From Nitrosomonas stercoris (GTDB taxonomy: Bacteria > Pseudomonadota > Gammaproteobacteria > Burkholderiales > Nitrosomonadaceae), in NCBI GenBank assembly GCA_006742785.1, contig AP019755.1, positions 1,178,001 through 1,242,000 on the forward strand: a DNA stretch of 64,000 nt. The letters are read 5' to 3'. A program made the translations under genes and the position numbers. Within the stretch, counting starts at the first letter, position 1; each line of letters opens with the position of its first letter. Shown here piece by piece: positions 54,521-64,000 of the stretch. Below the pieces are notes generated by a model that was not told the origin of the DNA, made no database searches, and worked only from the letters and a program-made list of their open reading frames with translations.

Positions 54521-55001
54521 TGCAGCTGAAAAGAGTGGATTGGGTACAGCTGATAAGGCGGTTTTTTCTTCGGGAACAGTGCTTGCCTTCGATTTTGGCA
54601 TGCGTCGTGTAGGCGTGGCGATTGGCGAATATGAATTACGATTGGCACACCCTTTGATAACCATTGATCAAGCAGTTAATAAACATCGCTTCAAGAAAAT
54701 TGCGGAGCTGATCGAGGCATGGCGGCCAGTTCTATTGGTAGTGGGTTTGTCCGTGCATGCGGATGGCACCGAGCATGAAATAACCCAGTCGTGCCGTCGT
54801 TTTGCCAAACGATTAAAGGAGCGATTTCATCTTCCAGTAATTATGGAAGATGAGCGCTATACCACAGTGATGGCTAGCTTAATATTGGAAGAAATGGGTA
54901 TTACAGGTAGAAAGCAACGTCCGATGTTGGATCAGCTGGCAGCACAGTGTATTCTTCAAACTTTTTTTGATTCGTCCCCACATGCAACTTCCGGATGCTG
55001 A
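54513..55001 (+). CDS. ruvX: RuvX/YqgF-family nuclease (putative Holliday junction resolvase, pre-16S processing)
   Basis: A 162-residue RNase H-like nuclease. [15 protein letters not shown] supplies the first Asp, [18 protein letters not shown] the central acid, and [14 protein letters not shown] plus [18 protein letters not shown] the final acids. E. coli YqgF matures the 16S rRNA 5' end. ATG 54513 has GAGG six bases upstream; an in-frame ATG at 54501 exists. It overlaps algH and pyrR. Confidence 0.94.
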   Translation: MPDAAEKSGLGTADKAVFSSGTVLAFDFGMRRVGVAIGEYELRLAHPLITIDQAVNKHRFKKIAELIEAWRPVLLVVGLSVHADGTEHEITQSCRRFAKRLKERFHLPVIMEDERYTTVMASLILEEMGITGRKQRPMLDQLAAQCILQTFFDSSPHATSGC

Positions 55002-55485
55002 ACAGTTACTAGCACTGCTGATCAAAAAGATACAGCCAGACGTCACGAATGACACTGCTGTTGTGGGTATTCATACTGGCGGCGTATGGTTGGCGGAACG
55101 CATTCATCGAATACTAAAAATCAAGCAACCGGTGGGGGTGCTGGATATTTCTTTTTATCGTGACGATTACAGCAAAATTGGCCTGCATCCGCGCGTGAAA
55201 CCTTCCCAGCTTTCCTTTGAAGTTGAGAATAGTCATATTATTTTAGTGGATGATGTACTGTATACAGGCAGAACTATTCGCGCAGCAATCAATGAATTAT
55301 TTGATTATGGTCGTCCCACTAGCATCCATTTGGCTGTTTTAGTCGATCGAGGGGAGCGAGAATTACCTATTGCTGCACGCTATACTGGCACTGAGTTGGC
55401 CTTGCCAAAAAATAGCATGCTTGAACTGGTGCAAATGGATGATGGCAGACTGCAATTGGAATTGCGACATATCGTAACCAATTAA
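54982..55485 (+). CDS. pyrR: PyrR-family regulator/uracil phosphoribosyltransferase
   Basis: A 167-residue type I phosphoribosyltransferase. The PRPP loop is VILVDDVLYTGRTIRAAINELFDYGRP (shown here in part: IILVDDVLYTGRT), with AVVGIHTGGVWLAERI, LDISFYRDDYSKIG and AVLVDRGERELPI. In Gram-positives PyrR attenuates pyr operons; in proteobacteria it is found beside pyrB, as here, with a less clear regulatory role. Start ATG 54982 lies inside ruvX (20-bp overlap). Confidence 0.95.
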   Translation: MQLPDAEQLLALLIKKIQPDVTNDTAVVGIHTGGVWLAERIHRILKIKQPVGVLDISFYRDDYSKIGLHPRVKPSQLSFEVENSHIILVDDVLYTGRTIRAAINELFDYGRPTSIHLAVLVDRGERELPIAARYTGTELALPKNSMLELVQMDDGRLQLELRHIVTN

Positions 55486-55621
55486 GGAGCTTTTAAAAAT
55501 TGATGCCTTCTGCGCTAAAAACGATCTGAAGTGTTTGTAATATGGATATTTTTAAGCACGCTTAATGTAAATATGTTGATGTGTTGAGTTATTTTATTAT
55601 TGCTTTTTGGGGTTTGTTGTT

Positions 55622-56575
55622 GTGATAGGTATCAATCCCCAATTGGATCGCAACGGTGATTTGCGGCATCTGCTAACCACCGAGGGACTACCTATTACAA
55701 TTTTGCAGCGTATTCTGGATACGGCCGAATCGTTTGCTGGTGTCACCGAGCGCGAAGTGAAAAAAATCCCTCTATTGCGCGGCAAATCGATATTTAATCT
55801 CTTTTTTGAGCCGAGCACCCGCACGCGTACTACTTTTGAAATTGCAGCGAAACGGCTATCAGCAGATGTCATTAATCTTAATGTGGCAGTTTCATCGCAA
55901 ACTAAGGGCGAAACGTTACTGGATACGGTTAATAACTTATCCGCCATGCATGCTGATATGTTTGTAGTGCGTCATAGTCAAAGCGGTGCAGCACATTTGA
56001 TTGCCCAACATGTTGGCCCGGACATTCACGTCATAAACGCTGGAGATGGGTGGCATGCTCATCCGACACAAGCGTTGCTGGATATGTTTACTATCCGTCG
56101 TTACAAACAGGATTTTCGAGCATTGCGCGTTGCTATTATTGGCGATATTTTGCATTCTCGAGTGGCACGTTCGCAGATTCACGCGTTAGCAACGTTAGGT
56201 GTACCTGAAATTCGTGTGATTGCGCCTAAAACTTTGTTGCCAGCCAAAATTGAGCGATTAGGAGTGCATGTTTATCACAATATGGCGCAGGGTTTGAAAG
56301 ATATTGACGTGTTGATGATGTTGCGTTTACAGCATGAACGTATGGAATCGGCCCATTTGCCGAGCACTGAAGAATATTTTAAATATTATGGCTTGACACC
56401 AGAGAGACTGGCATTGGCTAAATCAGATGCAATTGTGATGCATCCAGGCCCAATGAATCGTGGCGTAGAAATTGATTCGGAAGTTGCTGATGGTGCCCAA
56501 TCTGTTATTTTGCCTCAAGTAAGTTTTGGTATTGCTGTGCGTATGGCAGTCATGTCGATGCTTACTAAGAATTAA
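55622..56575 (+). CDS. pyrB: Aspartate carbamoyltransferase catalytic subunit
   Basis: A 317-residue ATCase catalytic chain. The carbamoyl-phosphate motif [70 protein letters not shown] and [12 protein letters not shown] are all present. It condenses carbamoyl phosphate with aspartate. I start at GTG 55622 (GGGG nine bases upstream). No pyrI is present; the following pyrC' gene, 11 bp away, fits the dodecameric PyrB-PyrC' class of ATCase. Confidence 0.96.
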   Translation: MIGINPQLDRNGDLRHLLTTEGLPITILQRILDTAESFAGVTEREVKKIPLLRGKSIFNLFFEPSTRTRTTFEIAAKRLSADVINLNVAVSSQTKGETLLDTVNNLSAMHADMFVVRHSQSGAAHLIAQHVGPDIHVINAGDGWHAHPTQALLDMFTIRRYKQDFRALRVAIIGDILHSRVARSQIHALATLGVPEIRVIAPKTLLPAKIERLGVHVYHNMAQGLKDIDVLMMLRLQHERMESAHLPSTEEYFKYYGLTPERLALAKSDAIVMHPGPMNRGVEIDSEVADGAQSVILPQVSFGIAVRMAVMSMLTKN

Positions 56576-56586
56576 GATCTGTTTTT

Positions 56587-57861
56587 ATGCGTGTTTGTAT
56601 CCGAAATGGCCGTTTGATTGATCCTGATAGTGGATTAGATCGTGTTGGGGATCTTTACCTGACGAAAGGGAAAATTGCATCAATTGATGTGCAGCCAGAT
56701 GGGTTTTATGCAGAGCAAGAAATTGATGCAAATGGCTTGATTGTATGCCCTGGCCTGGTTGATTTATCTGCGCGTTTGCGCGAACCAGGGCTTGAATATA
56801 TGGCAACTTTGGAATCAGAGCTGGAGGCGGCTGTGGCAGGAGGGATTACCAGTCTTGCTTGTCCGCCAGATACTGATCCACCATTGGATGAACCCGGCTT
56901 AGTAGAAATGCTTAAATATCGTGCGCATAATCTTGAGCGGACACATGTTTATCCAATAGGGGCATTGACTCAAGGATTGAAGGGCGAGCGTTTGACAGAG
57001 ATGGTTGAATTGCATGATGCTGGATGCATAGCGTTTAGCCAAGCGGATGCTCCCATTGCTAATTTGCATGTGTTATTGCGTGCAATGCAATATGCGGCTA
57101 CTTTTGGTTTTAAAGTTTGGTTGCATCCGCAGGATGTGTATTTAGCCAATCATGGCGTGGCACATGATGGAGAAATTGCTACTCGCCTGGGTTTGCCGGC
57201 CATTCCAGTGTGTGCGGAAACGATCGCATTAACGGATATTTTATCCTTGATGAGAGAGACGGGAGCAAGTGTGCATGTGTGCCGTATTTCCAGTGCAGAA
57301 GGAGTAGCGTTAGTACGTGCGGCAAAACAACAAGGATTGCCACTGACCTGTGATGTGGCTGTTCATCATGTGCATTTAATTGATATGGATATCGGCTTTT
57401 TTGATACGAACTGTCATCTTATTCCGCCGCTTAGAGGATTAGCAGATAGAAACGCGTTACGGGCAGGCTTAATGGATGGAACGATTGATGCAATTTGTTC
57501 TGACCATGCGCCAGTAGATGAGGATGCTAAGTTGTTGCCATTTGCGCAGGCGGAAGCTGGTGCAACTGGATTGGAGCTGTTGCTACCCTTGACGTTAAAA
57601 TGGGCGACAGAGAGCAAAGTATCGTTAGCGGATGCACTTGCAAAAGTTGTATCTTATCCAGCGCGTATCTTGGGTATCGAAGCAGGATGTCTTGCTATCG
57701 ATGCCCCAGCTGATGTCTGTATCTTTGACCCAGAAGCCTATTGGGTTGTTAGCGATACTACGTTGAAAAGCCAGGGTAAAAATACGCCATTTCTTGGATT
57801 GGAATTAGATGGTTGCGCCCAATTTACTCTTATTAATGGTCGTGTTGTGTATAGCAGATGA
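56587..57861 (+). CDS. pyrC': Inactive dihydroorotase-like ATCase subunit PyrC'
   Basis: A 424-residue amidohydrolase of the type I dihydroorotase branch. The block that is D-x-H-x-H-x-R-E-P-G in active enzymes reads DLSARLREPG at residues 59-68, so both metal-binding histidines (61 and 63) are Ser and Arg. The later KVWLHPQ, VHVCRISS and CSDHAPVDED segments are kept. This matches the non-catalytic PyrC' of Pseudomonas, which scaffolds PyrB. It is 11 bp from pyrB. An active dihydroorotase must be encoded elsewhere. Confidence 0.92.
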   Translation: MRVCIRNGRLIDPDSGLDRVGDLYLTKGKIASIDVQPDGFYAEQEIDANGLIVCPGLVDLSARLREPGLEYMATLESELEAAVAGGITSLACPPDTDPPLDEPGLVEMLKYRAHNLERTHVYPIGALTQGLKGERLTEMVELHDAGCIAFSQADAPIANLHVLLRAMQYAATFGFKVWLHPQDVYLANHGVAHDGEIATRLGLPAIPVCAETIALTDILSLMRETGASVHVCRISSAEGVALVRAAKQQGLPLTCDVAVHHVHLIDMDIGFFDTNCHLIPPLRGLADRNALRAGLMDGTIDAICSDHAPVDEDAKLLPFAQAEAGATGLELLLPLTLKWATESKVSLADALAKVVSYPARILGIEAGCLAIDAPADVCIFDPEAYWVVSDTTLKSQGKNTPFLGLELDGCAQFTLINGRVVYSR

Positions 57862-57951
57862 TGTCTACTATATCGATTATGTCATTTCGTTCAGAAATGG
57901 TTGAGCATTAGGGTTGCTGTGTTAATAATAAATTACAAGTAGATCATTGAT

Positions 57952-60057
57952 ATGAAAAACCCGTTACTTGATTTCTCTACGCTGCCCCACTATGCGGAGA
58001 TTAAGAATGAACATGTTACGGCAGCGATAGATGAGCTGTTGCGTGATTGTCGCGCAGTGATGAATAAGGTCAAAAGCACGACTGAAACGCCCAATTGGCA
58101 GGATTTTATGCAGCCTATGATAGATGTGAACGAGCGCTTGTCGCGTGCGTGGGGGCAAGTGGCACATCTAAATGCTGTAATGAATAATCCAGAGCTGCGT
58201 GAAATTTACACGGCTAATTTGCCCAGAGTGACGCAATACTATACCGAGTTATCACAAGATCCAGTATTGTTTGAGAAACTCAAGCAACTGCACGCAGCTC
58301 CTGAATTTGAAAAACTGGACCGGGCTCGCAAGCAAGTGATCGATAATCAATTGCGCGATTTTCGGTTGGGTGGCGCTGAATTACCAGCCAATGACAAAAA
58401 GCGCTTTATGCAAATTCAAGAAGAGTTGTCGATGTTGAGTGCTAAGTTCAGCGATAACTTGCTCGACGCTACCAATGCATTTTCCTTGTTGGTGGAAAAT
58501 CAGGAAGAGTTAGCTGGTATTCCTGAAGATGTTCTGCATGTAGCAAAAGAGGAGGCTGCTAAGGATGCTGCAATAACAGTACCAGGCTGGAAATTTACTC
58601 TGCATATTCCCTCTTATTTGCCAGTGATGAAATACGCGGATAATCGTACTTTGCGCGAGAACATGTACCGCGCTTACGCAACGCGTGCCAGTGAGCTGGA
58701 GATAATTTCTGGGCAAGTTGCAGATCGTAATAACATGCCTTTGATTGAACAAATTTTGCGTTTGCGTCAGGAAGAAGCAAAATTGCTGGGCTACGATTGT
58801 TATGCGCAAGTGTCGCTTGCATCCAAGATGGCAGAAACACCGCAACAGGTACTAGATTTTTTAAATGAATTGGCTGACAAGGCGAGGCCTTACGCGGAAA
58901 AAGATCTGGTTGAATTGCGGCAGTTTGCGATGGAAAAATTGGGTTTGCCGCAGCTGGAAGCATGGGATATTGCTTATGCTAGCGAGAAATTGCGCATTGA
59001 GCGTTACGCTTTTTCTGATCAAGAAGTCAAACAATATTTTCCAGAAGATAAAGTATTGTCTGGGATGTTTGGGTTAGTCGAAACTCTTTATGGTATTCGT
59101 GTTCACGAAGCGGGACCTGACCGCAATGTTCAGCGCTGGCATCAAGACGTAAGATTTTTTGATATTGTAGATAGTCAAGGTGATTTGTTAGGGCAATTTT
59201 ATCTGGATCTTTATGCACGCTCAGGCAAGCGTGGGGGGGCTTGGATGGATGATGCTATTACACGCCGACGAATTGATGTACCAGAAATTGGCCGCGCGGA
59301 AATTCAAACGCCGGTTGCTTATCTTACTTGCAACTTTTCTGCCCCGGTGACGATCGACGGCAATTTGCAACCAGCATTGTTTACGCATGATGAGGTGATG
59401 ACTTTATTTCATGAATTTGGTCATGGCTTGCATCATTTGTTGACGCAAATAGAAGAGTTAGGGGTATCTGGTATTAACGGTGTTGAGTGGGATGCTGTCG
59501 AATTGCCGAGTCAGTTCATGGAGAATTTCTGTTGGGAGTGGAGTGTGCTGCGGGATATGACTGCCCATGTAGAAACCGGAGAAGCATTGCCGCGCACTTT
59601 GTTTGACAAAATGCTTGCTGCCAAAAATTTTCAAAGTGGTTTGCAGACTTTACGTCAGCTGGAATTTGCTTTGTTTGATATGCATTTGCATACTGATTTT
59701 GATCCACTGGGCGATGAAACTGTACTGCAGTGTCTGGAGAAAATTCGCCAACAAGTAGCAGTGATTATTCCGCCGGATTTCAATCGTTTTCCAAATAGTT
59801 TTGGCCATATCTTCGCTGGTGGATATGCAGCTGGGTATTACAGTTACAAATGGGCTGAAGTACTGTCAGCAGATGCTTATAGCTTGTTTGAGGAAAATGG
59901 ATCTGATGCGGTTGTGAATGCTAAAACAGGCGAACACTTTTGGCATGAAATCCTTGCAACAGGGGGAAGTCGCCCTGCGCTTGAATCCTTTATTGCTTTT
60001 CGCGGCCGCAAACCAGAGATTGATGCATTGTTGCGTCATAATGGAATGGCGGCCTAG
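57952..60057 (+). CDS. prlC: Oligopeptidase A (M3 metallopeptidase)
   Basis: A 701-residue zinc peptidase of the thimet family, the usual PrlC length. The metal site is FHEFGHGLHHLL with the third ligand Glu in GVEWDAVELPSQFMENF. N-terminal MKNPLLDFSTLPHYAEIKNEHV and C-terminal FAGGYAAGYYSYKWAEVLSADAYSLF are diagnostic. It degrades cytoplasmic peptides, including cleaved signal peptides. It lies between the pyr genes and carAB on the same strand. Confidence 0.98.
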   Translation: MKNPLLDFSTLPHYAEIKNEHVTAAIDELLRDCRAVMNKVKSTTETPNWQDFMQPMIDVNERLSRAWGQVAHLNAVMNNPELREIYTANLPRVTQYYTELSQDPVLFEKLKQLHAAPEFEKLDRARKQVIDNQLRDFRLGGAELPANDKKRFMQIQEELSMLSAKFSDNLLDATNAFSLLVENQEELAGIPEDVLHVAKEEAAKDAAITVPGWKFTLHIPSYLPVMKYADNRTLRENMYRAYATRASELEIISGQVADRNNMPLIEQILRLRQEEAKLLGYDCYAQVSLASKMAETPQQVLDFLNELADKARPYAEKDLVELRQFAMEKLGLPQLEAWDIAYASEKLRIERYAFSDQEVKQYFPEDKVLSGMFGLVETLYGIRVHEAGPDRNVQRWHQDVRFFDIVDSQGDLLGQFYLDLYARSGKRGGAWMDDAITRRRIDVPEIGRAEIQTPVAYLTCNFSAPVTIDGNLQPALFTHDEVMTLFHEFGHGLHHLLTQIEELGVSGINGVEWDAVELPSQFMENFCWEWSVLRDMTAHVETGEALPRTLFDKMLAAKNFQSGLQTLRQLEFALFDMHLHTDFDPLGDETVLQCLEKIRQQVAVIIPPDFNRFPNSFGHIFAGGYAAGYYSYKWAEVLSADAYSLFEENGSDAVVNAKTGEHFWHEILATGGSRPALESFIAFRGRKPEIDALLRHNGMAA

Positions 60058-60137
60058 TGCTCAATGCGTTATTTGAAAATAGAGATAATATTAGTAATGT
60101 TTTCTATTAAATAGTGTGATTGTAAATTTAAACACTT

Positions 60138-60166
60138 TTGGAAAAGTGATTGTACTCACGTATAAT
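60138..60166 (+). promoter_or_regulatory. Sigma70-like promoter of carAB
   Basis: -35 TTGGAA (60138-60143), 17-bp spacer, -10 TATAAT (60161-60166, perfect). The predicted start is about 60172-60174, 76-78 bases before the carA GTG. Confidence 0.65.
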
Positions 60167-60173
60167 TGGTTGC

Positions 60174-60204
60174 AGCGGCCTGATGGAGTTTCAAGCCGCT
60201 TTTT
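60174..60204 (+). terminator. Hairpin with T-run at the 5' end of the carAB leader
   Basis: AGCGGC (60174-60179) can pair with GCCGCT (60195-60200), followed by T at 60200-60204. It lies directly after the predicted transcription start of carAB and before carA, so it could be a weak attenuator rather than a terminator of prlC. The stem is only 6 bp with a 15-base loop; function is inferred. Confidence 0.45.
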
Positions 60205-60249
60205 ACTGTCTATCTATATAAATATTACAAAATAACATTGGGGAGTTTT

Positions 60250-61374
60250 GTGTCTGACCGTCCACGTGCTGTTCTTGTTTTGGCTGATGGTACTGTTTTT
60301 CACGGAGACTCTATTGGTGCTGAAGGCTTAGCTGTTGGAGAGGTAATCTTCAACACGGCGATGACAGGTTATCAAGAAATCTTAACGGACCCCTCTTATA
60401 GCAGTCAGCTTGTAACACTGACTTATCCTAGTATTGGCAACACCGGTGTGAACAGTGAAGATACTGAGTCAACACAGAGCGCTAAAGTAGTTCATGCTGC
60501 TGGTTTAATCATTCGGAATTTATCACTTGTCACGAGTAATTGGCGTTGTCAGCAATCGTTACCTGATTTTCTTAAGCAACACAACACCCTAGCAATTTCT
60601 GGAGTTGATACACGCAAACTCACACGCATTCTGAGAAAAAAGGGAGTGTTGGCCGGTTGTATTATGGCTGGTCGTATTGACGAAGCGGAAGCTTTGCAGC
60701 AGGCACAAACATTTCCTGGGTTGATTGGTATGGATTTGGTGCGCACAGTCAGCTGCCATCAATCTTGGGGGTTTAATGGAAGCCAGCAAAATTCAGAGCT
60801 AGATCAACGGGTAGCTGTGCTGGATCTTGGTGTAAGAAAATCCACTTTGAATAAACTAGCTGCATTGGGATGTCGTGTAACTGTTTATCCAGCGCAGACT
60901 AACGCTGAAAAAATTCTTGCTGCGCAGCCTGATGGGATTGTACTTTCTAGTGGACCAGGCGATCCGCAGGCTTGTAATTACGCTATTGAAACAGTACGTG
61001 CCTTATTGACGAGCGATATTCCGGTATTAGGGATCCATCTGGGTTATCAGCTGATTGCTTTGGCTGCTGGTGCTAAGACGATCAAGATGAAAGTCGGGCA
61101 TTATGGCGCTAATCATCCCGTACTGGAATTAGATAGTGGTCAAGTGATCATCACTAGTCAAAATCACGGGTTTGTAGTAGATGTAGATTCCTTACCAGCT
61201 AATGCACGCATCACGCATCGTTCTTTATTTGACAATGGTTTACAAGGGTTTGAGTTGACGGATTATCCTGTTTTTTGTTTTCAGGGACAAGCTGAAACCA
61301 GAGTAACCTCCCAAACTACCGATTATTTGTTAAGTCGTTTTATTAACCGAATGACAGTAAACAAGCAAGTCTAG
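60250..61374 (+). CDS. carA: Carbamoyl-phosphate synthase small subunit with degenerate glutaminase site
   Basis: A 374-residue CarA with a complete N-terminal domain (AVLVLADGTVFHGDSIG, TGYQEILTDPSY, ISGVDTRKLTRILRKKG). The class I amidotransferase domain follows, but its nucleophile elbow reads GIHLGYQ instead of GICLGHQ (His263 replaces the catalytic Cys), and FQGHPEAS is FQGQAETR (Gln347 replaces the triad His; Glu349 is kept). Glutamine hydrolysis should therefore be lost, leaving a structural subunit for an ammonia-fed CarB. The remaining blocks (LSSGPGDP, AKTIKMK, SQNHGF) are normal and the frame is unbroken. Start is GTG 60250 with GGGGAG upstream; TTG 60238 is in frame. Confidence 0.95.
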   Translation: MSDRPRAVLVLADGTVFHGDSIGAEGLAVGEVIFNTAMTGYQEILTDPSYSSQLVTLTYPSIGNTGVNSEDTESTQSAKVVHAAGLIIRNLSLVTSNWRCQQSLPDFLKQHNTLAISGVDTRKLTRILRKKGVLAGCIMAGRIDEAEALQQAQTFPGLIGMDLVRTVSCHQSWGFNGSQQNSELDQRVAVLDLGVRKSTLNKLAALGCRVTVYPAQTNAEKILAAQPDGIVLSSGPGDPQACNYAIETVRALLTSDIPVLGIHLGYQLIALAAGAKTIKMKVGHYGANHPVLELDSGQVIITSQNHGFVVDVDSLPANARITHRSLFDNGLQGFELTDYPVFCFQGQAETRVTSQTTDYLLSRFINRMTVNKQV

Positions 61375-61409
61375 CTATCATCGAAAATATTCTTAAATGC
61401 CTAATCTAA

Positions 61410-64000
61410 ATGCCTAAGCGTACCGATCTGAAGTCTATCCTTATCATAGGTGCTGGGCCGATTGTTATCGGTCAGGCATGTGAATTTGATTATTCTGGTG
61501 TGCAGGCCTGTCGGGCGTTACGAGAAGAAGGTTATCGTGTCATTCTGGTTAATTCCAATCCCGCAACGATTATGACAGATCCGGAATTGACTGATGCAAC
61601 CTATATAGAGCCGATTACTTGGCAAGTGGTAGAAAAAGTCATTGAAAAAGAGCGGCCAGACGCATTACTACCAACAATGGGAGGACAAACTGCTCTTAAT
61701 TGTGCGTTGGATTTAGTGCGGCATGGTGTGTTGGAGAAATACGGTGTAGTCATGTTAGGCGCTTCACGTGAAGCAATTGATATGGCGGAAGATCGTGAGA
61801 AATTCAAACAAGCCATGACCCGTATTGGGTTGCAATCCGCGCGTTCTGCGATGGCACATAGTATGGAAGAGGCTTTTCGAGCGCAGGCTGTGATTGGCTA
61901 TCCAGTCATTATTCGACCTTCTTTTACATTGGGAGGAAGTGGTGGAGGGATTGCCTATAACCGTGAAGAGTTTGTAGAAATTTGTGAGCGTGGTTTGGAA
62001 GCTTCACCAACACGTGAGCTGCTGATTGAAGAATCGGTGATCGGCTGGAAGGAGTTTGAGATGGAAGTTATCCGTGATAAGAAGGATAACTGCATCATTG
62101 TCTGCTCCATTGAAAATGTCGATCCGATGGGGGTGCATACGGGTGATTCTATTACAGTAGCGCCGGCTCAAACCTTAACAGACAAAGAATATCAGCGTAT
62201 GTGCGCTGCTTCTATTGCGATATTGCGCGAGATTGGGGTGGAAGCAGGTGGGTCTAATGTCCAGTTTGCGATCAATCCTGACAATGGCGATATGTTGGTG
62301 ATTGAAATGAACCCGCGGGTATCACGTTCCTCTGCGTTAGCTTCAAAGGCCACTGGTTTTCCTATCGCCAAAATTTCAGCCAAATTAGCTGTCGGATATA
62401 CCTTGGATGAATTGGATAACGATATAGTGGGTGGGGTGATCCCAGCTGCGTTTGAACCTACTATTGATTATATCGTCACCAAAATACCACGTTTTGCGTT
62501 TGAAAAATTCCCACGAGCAAATGATCGCTTAACGACGCAGATGAAATCTGTGGGTGAGGTGATGGCGATTGGCCGCACTTTCCAGGAGTCTTTGCAAAAA
62601 GCGTTACGAGGATTGGAAATTGGTGTCAATGGATTAGACGAAAAAACGACAGATATAGAAACAATTAAAGCAGAATTGGGGCATCCAGGACCAGAACGAT
62701 TATGGTATGTAGCAGATGCTTTTCGTTGTCATATTTCCTTTGATGAAATTCATGCGCTCACTCGTATTGATCCTTGGTTTTTGGCGCAAATTGAAGATTT
62801 GGTACGGCAGGAGCGAGTACTTACAGGTAAAAAATTATCTGTATTAACACGGGGTGAGCTGTATCAGTTAAAGCGTAATGGTTTTTCAGATCGACGTTTG
62901 GCTACTTTGCTTGCTATTGATCAAGGTGAGGTGCGTGCTAGACGTCATCAGTTGGATCTACGTCCGGTTTATAAACGGGTTGACACTTGTGCTGCGGAAT
63001 TTGCCACACAAACAGTTTACATGTATTCAACCTATGAAGAAGAATGTGAATCTGATCCAACTGACAGAAAAAAAATTATAGTGCTGGGCGGCGGACCAAA
63101 TCGTATTGGCCAGGGGATTGAATTTGATTATTGTTGCGTACATGCAGCATTAGCGCTGCATGAAGATCAGTACGAAACCATTATGATTAACTGTAATCCT
63201 GAAACTGTTTCGACGGATTATGATATTTCGGATCGTTTGTATTTTGAGCCATTGACGCTAGAGGACGTACTTGAAATTGTCGCTGTAGAGAAACCGTTTG
63301 GTGTTATCGTGCAGTATGGTGGTCAGACTCCATTGAAGCTGGCACAAGAATTAGTAGAAAATGGCGTACCAATTATCGGTACCAGTTCAGATATGATTGA
63401 TTGTGCTGAAGATCGTGAACGCTTTCAGGTTATGCTGCAAACACTTGGTCTCAAGCAACCACCTAATTTTACTGCTCGTACCCCGGAAGAAGCACTGGCG
63501 GCAGCCGATGATATTGGTTATCCGCTAGTTGTGCGGCCAAGTTATGTATTAGGTGGCCGAGCCATGGAGATTGTCCATGAAGCGCTTGATCTGGAGCGCT
63601 ATATGCGGGAGGCAGTCAAAGTGTCAAATGATTCACCAGTATTATTGGATCATTATCTCAGTAATGCAATTGAGGTCGATGTCGATGCGGTGTTTGATGG
63701 AGAAAATATCCTGATTGGTGGCATTATGGAGCATATTGAACAGGCAGGTGTACATTCTGGTGATTCCGCTTGTTCGTTGCCCCCTTTTAGTCTCTCCAAT
63801 GCTTTACAGCAAGAATTACGACGACAAACCGAGGCGATGGCACGAGCGCTGAATGTTAGGGGGTTAATGAATGTTCAGTTTGCTATTCAAGATAATGTGG
63901 TTTATGTGTTGGAAGTGAATCCTCGGGCATCACGTACGGTGCCTTTTGTTTCCAAAGCAACAGGTTTGCCGTTGGCCAAGATTGCTGCGCGTTGTATGGC
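61410..64000 (+). CDS. carB: Carbamoyl-phosphate synthase large subunit, 3' end outside window
   Basis: The frame from ATG 61410 runs without a stop to the window edge: 863 codons of an expected ~1070. [42 protein letters not shown], the first ATP-grasp ([34 protein letters not shown]) and, after the oligomerisation region, the second half ([53 protein letters not shown]) are intact. It uses ATP, bicarbonate and ammonia to make carbamoyl phosphate for pyrimidines and arginine. It starts 35 bp after carA. The C-terminal allosteric domain is not in view. Confidence 0.97.
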   Translation, partial: MPKRTDLKSILIIGAGPIVIGQACEFDYSGVQACRALREEGYRVILVNSNPATIMTDPELTDATYIEPITWQVVEKVIEKERPDALLPTMGGQTALNCALDLVRHGVLEKYGVVMLGASREAIDMAEDREKFKQAMTRIGLQSARSAMAHSMEEAFRAQAVIGYPVIIRPSFTLGGSGGGIAYNREEFVEICERGLEASPTRELLIEESVIGWKEFEMEVIRDKKDNCIIVCSIENVDPMGVHTGDSITVAPAQTLTDKEYQRMCAASIAILREIGVEAGGSNVQFAINPDNGDMLVIEMNPRVSRSSALASKATGFPIAKISAKLAVGYTLDELDNDIVGGVIPAAFEPTIDYIVTKIPRFAFEKFPRANDRLTTQMKSVGEVMAIGRTFQESLQKALRGLEIGVNGLDEKTTDIETIKAELGHPGPERLWYVADAFRCHISFDEIHALTRIDPWFLAQIEDLVRQERVLTGKKLSVLTRGELYQLKRNGFSDRRLATLLAIDQGEVRARRHQLDLRPVYKRVDTCAAEFATQTVYMYSTYEEECESDPTDRKKIIVLGGGPNRIGQGIEFDYCCVHAALALHEDQYETIMINCNPETVSTDYDISDRLYFEPLTLEDVLEIVAVEKPFGVIVQYGGQTPLKLAQELVENGVPIIGTSSDMIDCAEDRERFQVMLQTLGLKQPPNFTARTPEEALAAADDIGYPLVVRPSYVLGGRAMEIVHEALDLERYMREAVKVSNDSPVLLDHYLSNAIEVDVDAVFDGENILIGGIMEHIEQAGVHSGDSACSLPPFSLSNALQQELRRQTEAMARALNVRGLMNVQFAIQDNVVYVLEVNPRASRTVPFVSKATGLPLAKIAARCM

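Overview
The window is ordinary chromosomal DNA of a betaproteobacterium. The gene order (rpsP-rimM-trmD-rplS; yqgE-ruvX-pyrR-pyrB-pyrC'; the coxB-coxA-ctaG-ctaE-SURF1-ctaB cluster; carAB), the moderate G+C content and the recurring IS5/IS427-type ends and short dispersed repeats fit Nitrosomonas or a close relative (Nitrosomonadaceae). No ammonia-oxidation gene (amo, hao) lies in the window, so this placement is an inference from gene content.

Layout. 1-3727: a truncated FMN-dependent 2-hydroxyacid dehydrogenase and a piuC-fiu catecholate-siderophore pair, with a Fur-box-like site upstream. 4196-7331: an OsmC-like protein, a guanidinium exporter flanked by two paralogous ~50-residue membrane proteins, an EcsC-like protein and a YaaW-family protein. 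7371-20672: pepN, a periplasmic MsrA-thioredoxin-MsrB fusion, a large c-di-GMP sensor, thiL-pgpA-pncC, RNase P RNA, tilS-accA, a CopZ-like protein and a Bax-inhibitor-1 protein. 20897-21745: an IS427-like insertion sequence. 22029-28547: aa3-type cytochrome c oxidase and its assembly factors. 28623-34175: glcD, a dolP-like lipoprotein, pilH-pilI-like genes, argB and metY. 34176-35669: a repeat-rich region and a decayed IS630-type element. 35826-40823: nnrS, epsC, glk and a DUF4126 gene broken by a second IS427-like element. 40879-47693: a minus-strand operon that looks like synthesis of a CMP-activated acidic sugar, a MITE, and a divergent O-antigen-ligase-like gene. 47690-53926: small metabolic genes, the ribosomal rpsP-rplS operon, glcF and coq7. 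53960-64000: pyrimidine genes, prlC, and carAB (carB runs off the end).

The most notable observation is in carA. The small subunit of carbamoyl-phosphate synthetase has lost the nucleophilic cysteine (His in its place) and the triad histidine (Gln in its place) of its glutaminase domain, although the rest of the protein and carB look intact. This predicts an enzyme that uses free ammonia. The same pyrimidine region encodes a dihydroorotase-like protein without the His-X-His metal motif, as expected for a structural PyrC' partner of PyrB. Other points worth a look are the aldolase-containing sugar operon, a MITE whose ends and TAA target duplication match the resident IS elements, the 3' overlap of rnpB with tilS, the order of domains in the Msr fusion, and the two small paralogous membrane proteins around gdx.

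Central housekeeping pathways are otherwise conventional: respiration (cox cluster), sulfur amino acids (epsC, metY), arginine (argB), fatty acids (accA), thiamine (thiL), phospholipids (pgpA), NAD salvage (pncC), ubiquinone (coq7) and pyrimidines. Mobile DNA in the window is two IS427-like elements, one IS630-like element and one MITE; all have recognisable ends and target duplications.
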